Shown piece after piece: positions 1 through 9,787 of a stretch of 64,000 nt of DNA. Positions within the stretch are counted from its first letter, which is position 1. Each line of letters starts with the position of its first letter. Below the pieces are notes generated by a model that had not been told where the DNA came from, did not search any database, and saw nothing but the letters and a program-made list of their open reading frames with translations. The stretch spans positions 2,671,001 through 2,735,000 of the forward strand of contig NC_054690.1 in the NCBI RefSeq assembly GCF_011074885.1, given 5' to 3'. This DNA is from Brettanomyces bruxellensis. Taxonomy: Eukaryota > Ascomycota > Pichiomycetes > Pichiales > Pichiaceae. Position numbers and translations under genes: made by a program.

Positions 1-632
1 AACCGGACATCGCAAATTTTCAATATTTTCAGTTTAGCGCTTTTTTTTTGAACCCCACCGCTACTTTTTTTCACCCACATTATCCATTATAATCAGGATA
101 AAGAGTTTTAACAAACCTCCGTTCACTTACACATGATCGAAACAAAACAAAAAACAAAAAAACATTATGACAGTATTCCGAGGCCGATGCCACTTTTATA
201 TTGAAGAATCAGTGACCACGCTGTCTGAAATAAACCGGACTTAGTTATGCTGTGGACCTTTTTTTCGTCAAAATACGATAAATAATAGGAAAAAGGCTGA
301 AGCATTCCTAAAAGAGGTAGCGAATGACCCGGGAAGATAAGTGACCACAATAATTTACCTCATTCATTTTTTTACCTATTCATCAAAATTTCTCAATTAG
401 TAGCTCCGCATTGCGCAGTTTTAAGATTTACTTGTTCTTTTATTTTTTGAAGTTTCTCCTCATGACCACTAACGGGTTACCTTAGTATTCTTAAATACCA
501 TGCACCTGCCCTTAACTTTTTATACGTCTTTCTCTCATCTTGAAAAATTTCGCAGAAATTTCAATACAAAGTGGAAGTAAAATCCTAAACTATCAGCCTT
601 TACTAAGACCAAGCTCCTGCTTTTACCGAGTC
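1..632. other. Intergenic region upstream of YHM2
   Basis: No convincing gene lies here; the short open frames have no family resemblance. The region is AT-rich with T tracts. It ends at the YHM2 start codon and presumably contains its promoter. The two GTGACC elements are listed separately. The left edge may include flanking sequence of a gene outside the window. Confidence 0.6.
212..346. promoter_or_regulatory. Two R-box-like GTGACC elements upstream of YHM2
   Basis: GTGACCAC occurs at 212-219 and again at 341-348, with a related ATGACCAC near 462. GTGACC is the reverse complement of GGTCAC, the R box bound by Rtg1/Rtg3 in Saccharomyces retrograde control. Retrograde regulation would suit a citrate/2-oxoglutarate carrier, but six-base motifs occur by chance and this species may not use the pathway the same way. 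Confidence 0.3.
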
Positions 633-1574
633 ATGACTGACACTAAAAATGCAAATCAAGATGGAAGTCCTCAGATCGAAAAGAAGCCTGTGAGCTGGTC
701 CAACATAGGGGTTGGCGCTGTTTTAAACCTGTCTGAAGTGACTACTTTGGGACAACCGTTCGAGGTTATGAAGACCACCATGGCTGCAAATCGTGACTTA
801 TCTCTTATCGGCTCTATCAAGCACATATTTTCTAGAGGAGGATTTAAAGGCTTTTACCAGGGATTGATTCCATGGGGCTGGATAGAGGCTGCAACTAAGG
901 GCTCAGTTCTTCTTCCAGTCTCTACAGAAGCTGAATATAGACTTAAACTTTTGGGTTGTGATCCATTTCTTGCTGGTATAGGTGGAGGTATGACAGGAGG
1001 TGTTGCACAGGCATACCTTACTATGGGTTTCTGCACGTGCATGAAGACGGCAGAAATTACAAGAAAGAAGGACGTTGGCCCAGAAGGAAAGGCGCCAAAG
1101 ACTACTTGGGAGGTGTTCAAAGGTATTTACAAGAAAGATGGTATTAGAGGTATTAATCGTGGTGTCAACGCAGTTGCATTGAGACAATGTACTAACTGGG
1201 GTACAAGATTTGGTGTTTCTCGCTTGGCCGAAGAAGCAATTAGGAAATTCAGAAACAAGAGTGACGGTCAGAGACTATCACCTTATGAGAAAATCTTGGC
1301 CTCAGTTATCGGTGGCGCTATATCGGCCTGGAATCAGCCAATCGAGGTGGTTCGAGTCGAGATGCAGTCACGTACTCCGGATCCAAACAGACCAAAAAAT
1401 CTTTCTGTCTGGCAAACAATGAAGTACGTTTACAAAACCAATGGAATTAGGGGTCTTTATAGGGGTGCAACCCCTAGAATCTGCTTGGGAATCTGGCAGA
1501 CCGTTTTCATGGTCTGCTTCGGTGATTACGCAAAAGAGTACCTTGCTGACAGAAACCAAAAGAATGTGATTTAA
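633..1574 (+). CDS. YHM2: Mitochondrial citrate/2-oxoglutarate carrier (Yhm2)
   Basis: This 313-residue protein is a mitochondrial carrier family member of the inner membrane. Yhm2 exchanges citrate for 2-oxoglutarate, supports cytosolic NADPH supply, and was also reported to associate with mitochondrial DNA. The region around residues 18-45 (EKKPVSWSNIGVGAVLNLSE, then VTTLGQPFEV) and the block reading YLTMGFCTCMKTAEITR follow yeast Yhm2 almost residue for residue. The third repeat has SAWNQPIEVVRVEMQS and ends GIWQTVFMVCFGD. Length agrees with the 314 residues of S. cerevisiae. The frame is open to 540, but the first ATG is at 633 and gives the family's normal N terminus. It converges on SLY41 downstream. 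Confidence 0.95.
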   Translation: MTDTKNANQDGSPQIEKKPVSWSNIGVGAVLNLSEVTTLGQPFEVMKTTMAANRDLSLIGSIKHIFSRGGFKGFYQGLIPWGWIEAATKGSVLLPVSTEAEYRLKLLGCDPFLAGIGGGMTGGVAQAYLTMGFCTCMKTAEITRKKDVGPEGKAPKTTWEVFKGIYKKDGIRGINRGVNAVALRQCTNWGTRFGVSRLAEEAIRKFRNKSDGQRLSPYEKILASVIGGAISAWNQPIEVVRVEMQSRTPDPNRPKNLSVWQTMKYVYKTNGIRGLYRGATPRICLGIWQTVFMVCFGDYAKEYLADRNQKNVI

Positions 1575-1859
1575 CGCAGGACGTACACAATATATAAATT
1601 GTTGACATTGGCAATGTATTTGAGATATATAACAATAGTTCGGCAATTAGCAGATTACAATAACTACAAATAAAATATATATGGTTAATATTTACGCTAT
1701 TGTATAGTGATAGTCTAATGTAATGCAATCATATGATGTGTACCGACACTGAATATTCGATTTTTCGTTACTTTATTAATTTAGATGTCATTTGTTTCGC
1801 AGGGGTACCTGGAAAAGCGTCCTTAAAAAGGGTAAAAACTAAGAAAGTACAATGCAACG

Positions 1860-3257
1860 TTATTTTCTTCGCTGTATTCCCCATCGATCATAAGCATATA
1901 AGCCTGAAAATGTCAATAGTAGACCAATATATTGAAAAGTACTGAAAAGTGTACCTTCAATGAAAATGGAGAAGGATATCACAATGATGCGCTTCAGAAT
2001 ATTTGCTATGCTATAATTAATTGGACTGATTCTTCCTAATATTTGAAATGCAACAATTGATTGCATAAAATGTGCAATACCATACACAAATATCAGAGCT
2101 GCGACGTGAACGTCAATGAACTTCAAAGATACCACGGGATTAGAAAATTCAGATAGTATGTAAAACGGTAGTGTTAAACAGTAACCGACAACAGAGCAAT
2201 AGAAAAGGACTGATATTTTATCGAGACGCTTCCTCGAATCCTTCACCATTTTGTTTAAAGATTGTGAAGAATTTCCGTAAAGCGGAGTAACAGGCATGGA
2301 TATTGGAAGAATGGAGGATCGAGATTCAAAATCTGATTTTGAAACTTTAATATCTAACGTTTGCGCAAATGATTTATCGTCTAATTCCCGCTGATCGGTT
2401 TCATAAGTTAGAAACTTTTTTGCAAAGATATTCTGTGAGACAAATATTAACATTGAAATAAAAGCAAAAAAACATCCAACATAAAAAGGATCATTCTGAT
2501 TTCTTGAAGCACTTTCAGGTTTAGTACAGCTCATCATGACCCCAACAATCAACGGGATTAGTGTGACATATGTCTTAACACCAAAAGATCTTTTGAAAAG
2601 AAATCGATATGTGAGAACAGTAGCCATTGGAGACAATGCTTTGATAGTGTGAACAATGGACACAGGAACCAACGATGTCGCTTTGTTATTACTTAACTGA
2701 CCAAGGAACTGAAACCCACCCATAGGAACCGTAGCTTTAAGGAGTAGAGCGGAAGGCTTAAAAAAGTTTCTTATGATTGAATAGTCGTAGCTATTTAAAT
2801 TCTCCGGAAAAGTTCCTTTAGGAAAACACGCTAGAAAGGAAAATGATTTATTGTAGGAGAAAGATCGTTGTAAATCGCTAATATAATACGGTGAACGAAA
2901 TTTCGTGGATATTGAATAACTAAAATCAAGATTACCATGACCTTCACCACTACTCTTACCCCCACGAGAATGCCTGTAAACAGATAGCATCATGTCCAAT
3001 TTTCGAACGGTAAATACCGATAAAACACAATACCATATATTCATGATGAATTGAATCTGACAAAGAGTTACCGGAAAAGTAAACCGTTTGAGTATCATTT
3101 TAGATGATGATGTTGATATAACAGATGTTAAATACCACGTTAAGCAGAGGGATACGAGTTTCCAGTCAACTGTTGGAAACCATGCACTTGCTTTAGTACA
3201 ATGTGATCCTCGAATGGTCTTCTCATCGTGACTTTGTGACATTATTCTTTCTTCCAT
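1860..3257 (-). CDS. SLY41: Triose-phosphate-transporter family protein Sly41
   Basis: The 465-residue polytopic membrane protein resembles S. cerevisiae Sly41 (453 residues), a drug/metabolite-transporter superfamily protein of the ER/Golgi whose overexpression suppresses loss of Ypt1 function. Diagnostic stretches are FPMGGFQFLGQ-like sequence in the middle (here VPMGGFQFLGQLSNNKATSL), SIVHTIKALSPMATV, FFAFISMLIFVSQNIFAKK, and near the C terminus SPINYSIANILKRIIVIS and GLYAYDRWG. A hydrophilic loop at about residues 290-340 separates two membrane halves, as in the family. The ATG at 3257 is used; a second in-frame ATG five codons on is possible. Its transported substrate is not known. The gene is convergent with YHM2. 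Confidence 0.93.
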   Translation of the reverse strand: MEERIMSQSHDEKTIRGSHCTKASAWFPTVDWKLVSLCLTWYLTSVISTSSSKMILKRFTFPVTLCQIQFIMNIWYCVLSVFTVRKLDMMLSVYRHSRGGKSSGEGHGNLDFSYSISTKFRSPYYISDLQRSFSYNKSFSFLACFPKGTFPENLNSYDYSIIRNFFKPSALLLKATVPMGGFQFLGQLSNNKATSLVPVSIVHTIKALSPMATVLTYRFLFKRSFGVKTYVTLIPLIVGVMMSCTKPESASRNQNDPFYVGCFFAFISMLIFVSQNIFAKKFLTYETDQRELDDKSFAQTLDIKVSKSDFESRSSILPISMPVTPLYGNSSQSLNKMVKDSRKRLDKISVLFYCSVVGYCLTLPFYILSEFSNPVVSLKFIDVHVAALIFVYGIAHFMQSIVAFQILGRISPINYSIANILKRIIVISFSIFIEGTLFSTFQYIGLLLTFSGLYAYDRWGIQRRK

Positions 3258-4005
3258 TTAAATCCAAGAGTTATGGTGTGACGACAAACAGCTCTATTTT
3301 GCTGTAATTAACTGCTCAAAGAAAACCACAATGTAAATATATTTGCAGGAAAAGCAAAGCTGAATAAATTAATAAGATGAGTTGTTATTCGAACAATTGT
3401 GAAGATAGGGGAAAGTACAGCAGTGCAAATAAAGTTTAAAGTTCATATACTGGAATAAAAGAGCAAGAACATGCAGAAGGAAAGCCCGTTCAACCTCAAA
3501 TCGAAATTGAGGAGGTCAGTCACTTCTATTCAAGACCACAACAAAAATAGATTCCTCATCCAAACAATAGATGAAGCAGGGAAAAAAATGAAAAAAAAAT
3601 TTTTGGCTGTTTTAGCATTACAACTAGCCCAGAAAAGTACATGAACAATAACAACTTACAGGGATAAAATTCTATGAGAGGATGGCAGTAAAAAGCGTGA
3701 AAATTGAGCAATAATACTTCAATATCAATATAACAAACAGCAAAGGGTACATATATTTATACACGTATTGTATTTTGAGAAAGCATATATAATTTACCTT
3801 TAACACAAAAACAATTTTATGCTCCTGTTGGTCATTTCATGCTGCTGATGTCTATCACAATAAATTGAGAAGGACAAGTCACACCTACAGTCAGTTAGTT
3901 CTTCAGAACCAGAACTTTACGGTAAAAGTGGGAAAAATAAAATTGCCAAGCGTTCATAGTAACAACATCAAAGAGAATGTATAAAAAATCTGGATTTGAG
4001 TATTA

Positions 4006-4027
4006 ATATATATATATATATATATAT
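4006..4027. repeat. (AT)11 microsatellite
   Basis: An uninterrupted alternating AT run of 22 bp in the SLY41-JID1 intergenic region. It is likely length-polymorphic; no function is implied. Confidence 0.85.
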
Positions 4028-4297
4028 GTGCTGTTGTTAAAAAAGGTAAGGGTAATGCAAGTCCAAATTAAAACAGAACAATTTAAAAAGTGAAAATAAA
4101 AATTGAATCCTTTTCGATCCAACATATTAAATACCCCGCAAACGTGCAACAATTATAATAAAAACTTATGGAATTATATTCACAATTTTTTTGTTTATAT
4201 TTATTATACCCAGCTCTCCCAATTCATGGTAACTGCTCGGTTATCAGCTATTCTCATATGAGTAACTTTAAAGCGCTTACCTTATATAAATTCGGAG

Positions 4298-4326
4298 TTC
4301 AACAGGAAACGAAGTAGCCTGTTGAA
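4298..4326. repeat. Perfect 9-bp inverted repeat
   Basis: TTCAACAGG at 4298-4306 is the exact reverse complement of CCTGTTGAA at 4318-4326, with an 11-nt spacer. It could be a hairpin in an RNA or a protein-binding palindrome. It sits about 600 bp before JID1 and over 1 kb from SLY41. Confidence 0.6.
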
Positions 4327-4941
4327 TTGAGTTAATAAAACACATACACTTAATGCACTTGGTATATGCTAAATATATTAATATATGTGATTGAATAGCT
4401 TTCACAAGTGCTATTCTTATTTGTCACTTCATCGTAGACTATTTGCATAGTTCCTGCAAGAGGTCAAAACGTAATAAACAATTTTTTTCCGCTTACGAAA
4501 AGGCACATTATCAAAAGATAGGTAGACATTTTTCTAATTCAAATATAAGCACATAATTAAGATCGGTGACAAAGATTGAAAATGATCTTGCAATTCAAAA
4601 CAAAAATTTCCCTTTAAAGTTATCGGCCCTTTACCGTCGTTTTGCCTTGAACGCTGACGTAATCTTAACATTGAAATTTGGATTTTTTGCTTGTATGCGA
4701 CCGCCAAAAGCTGGATTTAGACGCACAACAGAATTCAGAGATTAGCATCCCCATCGCTACCCTAACCTTAAATTGCGCTATCTTATTATTTTTTTTTCTA
4801 TCTTTAAGGGAATTATAATGTACAAAAATATATATATAAAACAAAATTGCCAATAAAATCTAGTTCTCGTAGTGACATATTTATTTTTGGTTCTGATAGT
4901 TTTGATTATAATATTAGCTATCTGATCTTTATCAATGTAAC

Positions 4942-6069
4942 ATGTGCTCTTTATCACTACGGCTTATATTGATTCACAGGCCTGCTATTATTTATCGAAG
5001 ACAAATTTCATCACATTTAAGATGCTATGCGATCCCGGTTGGTAAAGAAAGCACAAATGATAATATTGATCCGGAGCTTTTGAAACTCCTGCACTCATAT
5101 CCAATGCGTCGAGATGCTTCTCCATATGAAGTGATGGGATTTGGATCTGACCGGACTATAAACACGTCTACAATCAAGAAACGATTTCATAAACTTGCCC
5201 GTATTTATCATCCGGATTCCACCACTATGGACGGATGTTCGTTATGCAAGCGTACATTTTTTACGACTAATAATGGACAAAAATCTGGAACCGATAGGCT
5301 AACACAAGAGATCAAGACAAAGAGGTTCAAAAAAATAATGGTGGCTTATGCTCTACTTAAAAATCCACTAACAAGATCAAATTATGACAATTATCAAGTT
5401 GGCTGGGAAGATAATTCTCGTACGGTTGATCAGTCGAATCCGAACTTTCACAGTCCAAACAAGGTTTACTACGATCATATGTACGAAAGATATAGAAGAT
5501 ATGGCCACAGTAGGACAGGAACATGGGAAGACCATTGGGATCCTTATGATAGGGCTCATGAATTTAGGGATGATAGTACAACATGGGAAGCTGGAGGGGG
5601 GACATTTGGTGAACAGTTTCGGAAAAATAGGACTAGCATTCTAATCTCAATTGCACTCTTTTTGAGTGCTTATGGAGCCCTTCAAGCAATACATACGTAT
5701 TTATTTGACGATTTGATAGGTGAGGACTATACACAAACATACTCTTCAGATGAAATCGATGAAGAGTGCAAGGCAAACTTAGTTAATGCACATGTTAATT
5801 TTGGTTTTAGGGATACAAAAGAAGATAGAATTAACCGTTTTCTATGGTTCAGGGAGATCAGTATGCTTCTTAGAATTGGGGATTTTCGACAGGTCATGAA
5901 TTACATGAAGAGAAAAGATTTACTGAGAGAGGATGAAAAGACAGGTCAGGTACTTCTAGTTAAGTATAACAACAATGAATTAATGAATCAGAAGGAGGCA
6001 CACAAAAAACCTTGTCATGAGTCCTACGGAACATCACGGACACAGTCACACTCTTCGTCTGCAGAATAG
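4942..6069 (+). CDS. JID1: Mitochondrial J-domain protein (Jid1-like)
   Basis: This 375-residue protein begins with a basic, acid-free N terminus (residues 1-30, several Arg) typical of a mitochondrial presequence. A J domain follows at about residues 58-150, with the Hsp70-activating HPD tripeptide at 90-92 and the helix-IV-like sequence AYALLKNPLTRSNYD. An unusual insertion containing CSLC follows the HPD. One transmembrane segment lies near residues 231-252 (ILISIALFLSAYGALQAI). A J domain followed by a membrane anchor matches S. cerevisiae Jid1 (301 residues), a probable inner-membrane co-chaperone of mitochondrial Hsp70. Orthology rests on architecture, so the symbol is less certain than the family. 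Confidence 0.75.
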   Translation: MCSLSLRLILIHRPAIIYRRQISSHLRCYAIPVGKESTNDNIDPELLKLLHSYPMRRDASPYEVMGFGSDRTINTSTIKKRFHKLARIYHPDSTTMDGCSLCKRTFFTTNNGQKSGTDRLTQEIKTKRFKKIMVAYALLKNPLTRSNYDNYQVGWEDNSRTVDQSNPNFHSPNKVYYDHMYERYRRYGHSRTGTWEDHWDPYDRAHEFRDDSTTWEAGGGTFGEQFRKNRTSILISIALFLSAYGALQAIHTYLFDDLIGEDYTQTYSSDEIDEECKANLVNAHVNFGFRDTKEDRINRFLWFREISMLLRIGDFRQVMNYMKRKDLLREDEKTGQVLLVKYNNNELMNQKEAHKKPCHESYGTSRTQSHSSSAE

Positions 6070-6661
6070 ATAGGGAAGTGACAGAAATTTGGTACAGCAT
6101 TTTCTATTACTATTTGTTCGCTTATTATTACTTATCAGCACTTAATTTATTCAATATTTATTTATTTTGACAGGATTTATGGCTTAATGGCGCTACCGAA
6201 AAAATACCGTGAAATTAATTCACATTTAGCTTGCATAGTAGAAACCTAATTAATCAGAAACGTAATTGTGTAATTTCAAGACACAAACATATAGAACTTT
6301 TGTATTCGTCGTTTATCATAATTGGCTTAATATGATGAAATATGTACATAGTGTATTTGTTTACGAGAAAGTAACAGTCGAAAACTAGAAATGATCTAGA
6401 ATAAATACCAATCCGCGGGGACGCGTAGTGATGATTGAGAAATTGGAATTTCGGTAAAATATCGAGCTCCGGGAAAATTGCAAGCCCTCAGGCAAGAAAT
6501 TTTAGGAGGACGGGAAAAAGAGAAAGAGAGAACTAACGATCGGTCAGGCATGGTGTTCATAAAACCTAAGAGTATTTATTTTGCGAAAATATCCGACTGG
6601 ACATACCTAACAAACCTCCAACGAAATATTAAGGGGTATTTGGATAATATAGCAACTTACC
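6070..6661. other. JID1-ARO7 intergenic region
   Basis: About 590 bp with no supportable gene. An open frame from 6478 runs into ARO7 in another frame and lacks an ATG start. The 3' half holds a short GC-richer patch near 6413-6425 and presumably the ARO7 promoter; I did not find a convincing Gcn4 site. Confidence 0.5.
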
Positions 6662-7447
6662 ATGGACTTTATGAAACCAGAAACAGTTTTAGATTTAAAT
6701 AATATTCGGCAGGCCTTGCAAAGGATGGAAGATACTATAATCTTCTATTTTATTGAAAGATCACAGTTTTTCACTTGTCCATCCGTCTATAAAAAGGACG
6801 TTTTCCCAATACCTAACTTTGATGGATCATTTCTTGATTGGCTCCTCTCACAACATGAAAAAATCCAATCTCAGGTCAGGAGATATCAGGCACCAGATGA
6901 ATATCCATTTTTTCCTGAGATTGTTCAGCCAAGCTTTTTGCCAAAGGTTAATTACCCACCAGTTTTGGCAAGCTATGCTGATGAGATAAACATCAACAAG
7001 AATGTTTTGAAAGTTTATGTAGACAATATGGTGCCGGGCATTAGTAGTGGATCTGGTGATCAGATGGAAAACTTGGGATCTGCAGCGATGGCTGATATTG
7101 ATGCCTTGCAATCTTTATCCAGACGTATTCATTTTGGAATGTTTGTTGCAGAAGCAAAGTTTAGGAACGAGACGGAAAAATTCACGAAGCTGATTAAGAA
7201 TAAAGATATCAAGGGCATTGACAAAGCAATCACGAACACGGCAGTAGAAGAAAAGATATTAAAGAGATTACTTGAGAAAGCTAAAACATATGGTGTTGAC
7301 CCAACTTTAAAATTCACCCAACATATACAGAATAAAGTGAAGCCAGAAGTCGTTGTGAAAATTTATAAAGACTATGTGATTCCTTTGACTAAAAAGGTTG
7401 AAATAGACTATCTTATGAGACGGTTGGAGGACGAAGAAACCACATAA
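6662..7447 (+). CDS. ARO7: Chorismate mutase (Aro7)
   Basis: Chorismate mutase (EC 5.4.99.5) rearranges chorismate to prephenate, the first step committed to phenylalanine and tyrosine. The 261 residues align along their length with S. cerevisiae Aro7 (256), starting MDFMKPETVLDLNNIR and including CPSVY, SFLDW, SFLP and SLSRRIHFG. Catalytic residues of the AroQ fold are present: Arg16, Arg155, Lys166 and Glu247 correspond to yeast Arg16, Arg157, Lys168 and Glu246. At the position of the yeast allosteric switch Thr226 there is Lys227 (sequence NKVKPEV), so tyrosine/tryptophan control may differ. The ATG at 6662 gives the canonical N terminus. The enzyme is cytosolic and dimeric in yeast. Confidence 0.97.
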   Translation: MDFMKPETVLDLNNIRQALQRMEDTIIFYFIERSQFFTCPSVYKKDVFPIPNFDGSFLDWLLSQHEKIQSQVRRYQAPDEYPFFPEIVQPSFLPKVNYPPVLASYADEININKNVLKVYVDNMVPGISSGSGDQMENLGSAAMADIDALQSLSRRIHFGMFVAEAKFRNETEKFTKLIKNKDIKGIDKAITNTAVEEKILKRLLEKAKTYGVDPTLKFTQHIQNKVKPEVVVKIYKDYVIPLTKKVEIDYLMRRLEDEETT

Positions 7448-7661
7448 TTTCACAGCCAATTTATATAGGATACATGTCAATTTAATAGCAGACTACCCAT
7501 CTTCCCACCTTAATGAGGATACTCTTCTATTCGCTCGAAAGTGTAATTATAACAAAAAAAAAGTCTAAACATGTTACTTAAACTACATATATTGGTTCTT
7601 CAAGAATCAAATTAAAGAAGACATCATAGGGGCAGGGATTCTGTTTAAAAGAATATTAGCA

Positions 7662-8558
7662 TCAGCCAATAAGTCTCATAGTCTCTTCAAATGCCACAAA
7701 CGTAGCAGCATTTGCAGGTGCAGCCCTAAGTAATGTTGGCACAATACCCTTAAAGAAACCACGTGCACCAAACTTCTGGAAAATGTATTTAGCGGCTTGG
7801 GAGTAGCTGCCAAATTTAGGATTCTTGTAACTATCTGCTTGCATATTAGATTTTAACACATCAATTGGATAGATTGAAAGCCACATAGTATAACCTGAAA
7901 GACCACCGAAAGTACATAGTTTCCAGCTCTCAAGTTGCTGTCTTGTCTTTCCCTCTTTTTTCATTTGTCGTTGAACTAAACCTTCGTAGGTTAGGAAATA
8001 AGAACCGGATCCGATACCCTCTCTCAATTCTGTGGCACCCAAACCTTTGAATAAAAGACGAATACCACCTCTATTATATAACTTTTTAATAACGTCAAGT
8101 GGGCCGGCGAAATCCTTTGGACCAGTGGTCTGGGTCTGTAAGCGGATCCTAATGTGTTCGATTGGACCAGCAATTAAACCGTTAGCTAAACCGGATGCAG
8201 AACCTGCCATAAAGAATTGTGGTAAAGTCATCTCACCACCGTTATTTTTTGCCTTGAAAAATCTTTTCATTTGCTCATTGACCGCAAACTGAACTGAGAC
8301 AACTGCTCCAATTCCAATCAACGGTGTCAACGTACCCTTATAGAAAGCCAAGGGACCTTCCTTAGCAAGTAACTTTTTAACCACGTCCCATGATGAAGAA
8401 TAAGTTCCTGGCGGAGCAGATTGTATCCGGACCTTTGTTGTATCAAACGGCTGTCCAACTAACACCTGTGCGATACCACCTGCAGTTCCACAGAAAATAT
8501 CTTTCAGGGCACGGTATGGATCCGAATCTATGTCTTCTTGAGGTAGAGTATCAGCCAT
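7662..8558 (-). CDS. YMC1: Mitochondrial carrier of the Ymc1/Ymc2 type
   Basis: The 298-residue protein has the three tandem carrier repeats of SLC25 proteins. Signatures include GTAGGIAQVLVGQPFDTTKV in repeat 1, PIEHIRIRLQTQ in repeat 2 and YPIDVLKSNMQAD in repeat 3. These match S. cerevisiae Ymc1 and Ymc2, inner-membrane carriers linked to glycine/glutamate import and oleate and glutamate metabolism. The C-terminal block LLRAAPANAATFVAFE is also characteristic. Yeast has two paralogues and the sequence alone does not say which is the counterpart. The ATG at 8558 is the first in frame. It is convergent with ARO7, about 210 bp apart. Confidence 0.9.
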   Translation of the reverse strand: MADTLPQEDIDSDPYRALKDIFCGTAGGIAQVLVGQPFDTTKVRIQSAPPGTYSSSWDVVKKLLAKEGPLAFYKGTLTPLIGIGAVVSVQFAVNEQMKRFFKAKNNGGEMTLPQFFMAGSASGLANGLIAGPIEHIRIRLQTQTTGPKDFAGPLDVIKKLYNRGGIRLLFKGLGATELREGIGSGSYFLTYEGLVQRQMKKEGKTRQQLESWKLCTFGGLSGYTMWLSIYPIDVLKSNMQADSYKNPKFGSYSQAAKYIFQKFGARGFFKGIVPTLLRAAPANAATFVAFEETMRLIG

Positions 8559-9787
8559 TGATAAATTATTTACAAATGTTTAAAATAAAATATCTTTCGA
8601 AGTAAAACGAACGAAAAAAATCTGTTTTACCAGAAGTCGTATCCAGTAGCGACTTTTTTGAACGGAAATGCCTAAAGTGAAATGCAGTCCTGAATCGCAC
8701 AAATATGAGGATAGTGACAGCTAAGAATACAAATAATCAAACACTCAATCAATTATGGAAATCCGGTCGTGAAGAGGAGGAAGCGTGTATCTACAATTTA
8801 TACTTAAGGCCAGAAGCCGCAGGCATGACAACACAATAAACTAAACTTAATGACCAAAAATTTTCACTTTGGATGCTTATCTAGTAACTCTTTCCGAGAT
8901 CATTCTTTTTTTCCAAATTGTCGAGTGATCGATCGTACTACAATAAGATTCAGGTCAAAAAAAAAACGATAGCGAAAAAAAGTAAAACGATGGCGGAATC
9001 TGATTGGAGTGCAGAAAAAAATTAAACGAAAATAATGCCTACCGGAGAAAGTTTTGCTTAATAAGAGTTCGCTCTGAATGGCATTATCCATAGTACTTCC
9101 TCTGCTGACATTATGAACTCTTTTATCATCAGGGCAATTTTAAGCTGGGTCGCTGTGATCGAAATACTTTGCCTTATAGAATACCCCTTTTCGGCACCAG
9201 TAGTTTCAATTCTTATGTACTGTATTTTCCGAATTACCCTATAGGCCTTTTTAAATCTGTGGAGAGTTCGCAAACAGGACTTTTTTTGACTCGGTGCAAA
9301 TGACTTGGGTTGAAAATTGACTTCTTACTTTTCTTTGATCTTTATGGATAAGCAAGGGCATTGTCGCTCAGTATCGGTGGAAAAAATAGTCAGGCAACAT
9401 AGAAATTCTGTTTTCTTATTTTATTTCAGTCGCGTCGATGAAAGTCAAATTAAATATATCTGTAACTGGGAGTGGAAGAGAGATAGAGAGCGAAAATATT
9501 GCGAAGATAAATTTATTATTGGCCTTCTTAGTTCCTTCATTTATTGAATAAGGAGTTAAGTAAGTTTTCAAGAGAAGCATATTTCATCTCGCCTGCAATC
9601 TTAAGGAATGCATGCATAACGAATAACGAGAATTGTTTAGTATCAATCAGAGAAACCGGAATATTCAAGAGATATTGTTAAAAGAAATTTTGAATCGTCA
9701 GAAACAGGAAAGCAGAGCAATTTTATAATCTTTTAGTCAACTACTGAACGTATAAAACAGTTTTTAGGGTACCAGGAATACCAAAAA
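8559..9787. other. Divergent intergenic region YMC1-GID4
   Basis: About 1.2 kb. Short open frames here have no family features and their composition looks non-coding. It must carry the promoters of YMC1 (minus strand) and GID4 (plus strand). I recognise no specific element. Confidence 0.5.

Larger units (their letters stand above)
3258..4941. other. Long intergenic region between divergent SLY41 and JID1
   Basis: About 1.7 kb without a supportable gene. It is AT-rich, with an (AT)11 tract at 4006-4027 and a perfect 9-bp inverted repeat at 4298-4326. No tRNA A-box/B-box pair was seen. It must carry both divergent promoters. Its length is enough for an unrecognised non-coding RNA, but nothing identifies one. 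Confidence 0.5.

Noticed and set aside
540..632. N-terminal extension of YHM2 from a TTG codon
   Set aside because: There is no ATG in it, and the protein from 633 has the family's normal length and start.
4665..4853. 62-codon minus-strand open frame before JID1
   Set aside because: Low-complexity AT-rich translation with no family features.
9317..9547. 76-codon open frame before GID4
   Set aside because: No domain, no conservation signal visible, and codon use like non-coding DNA.
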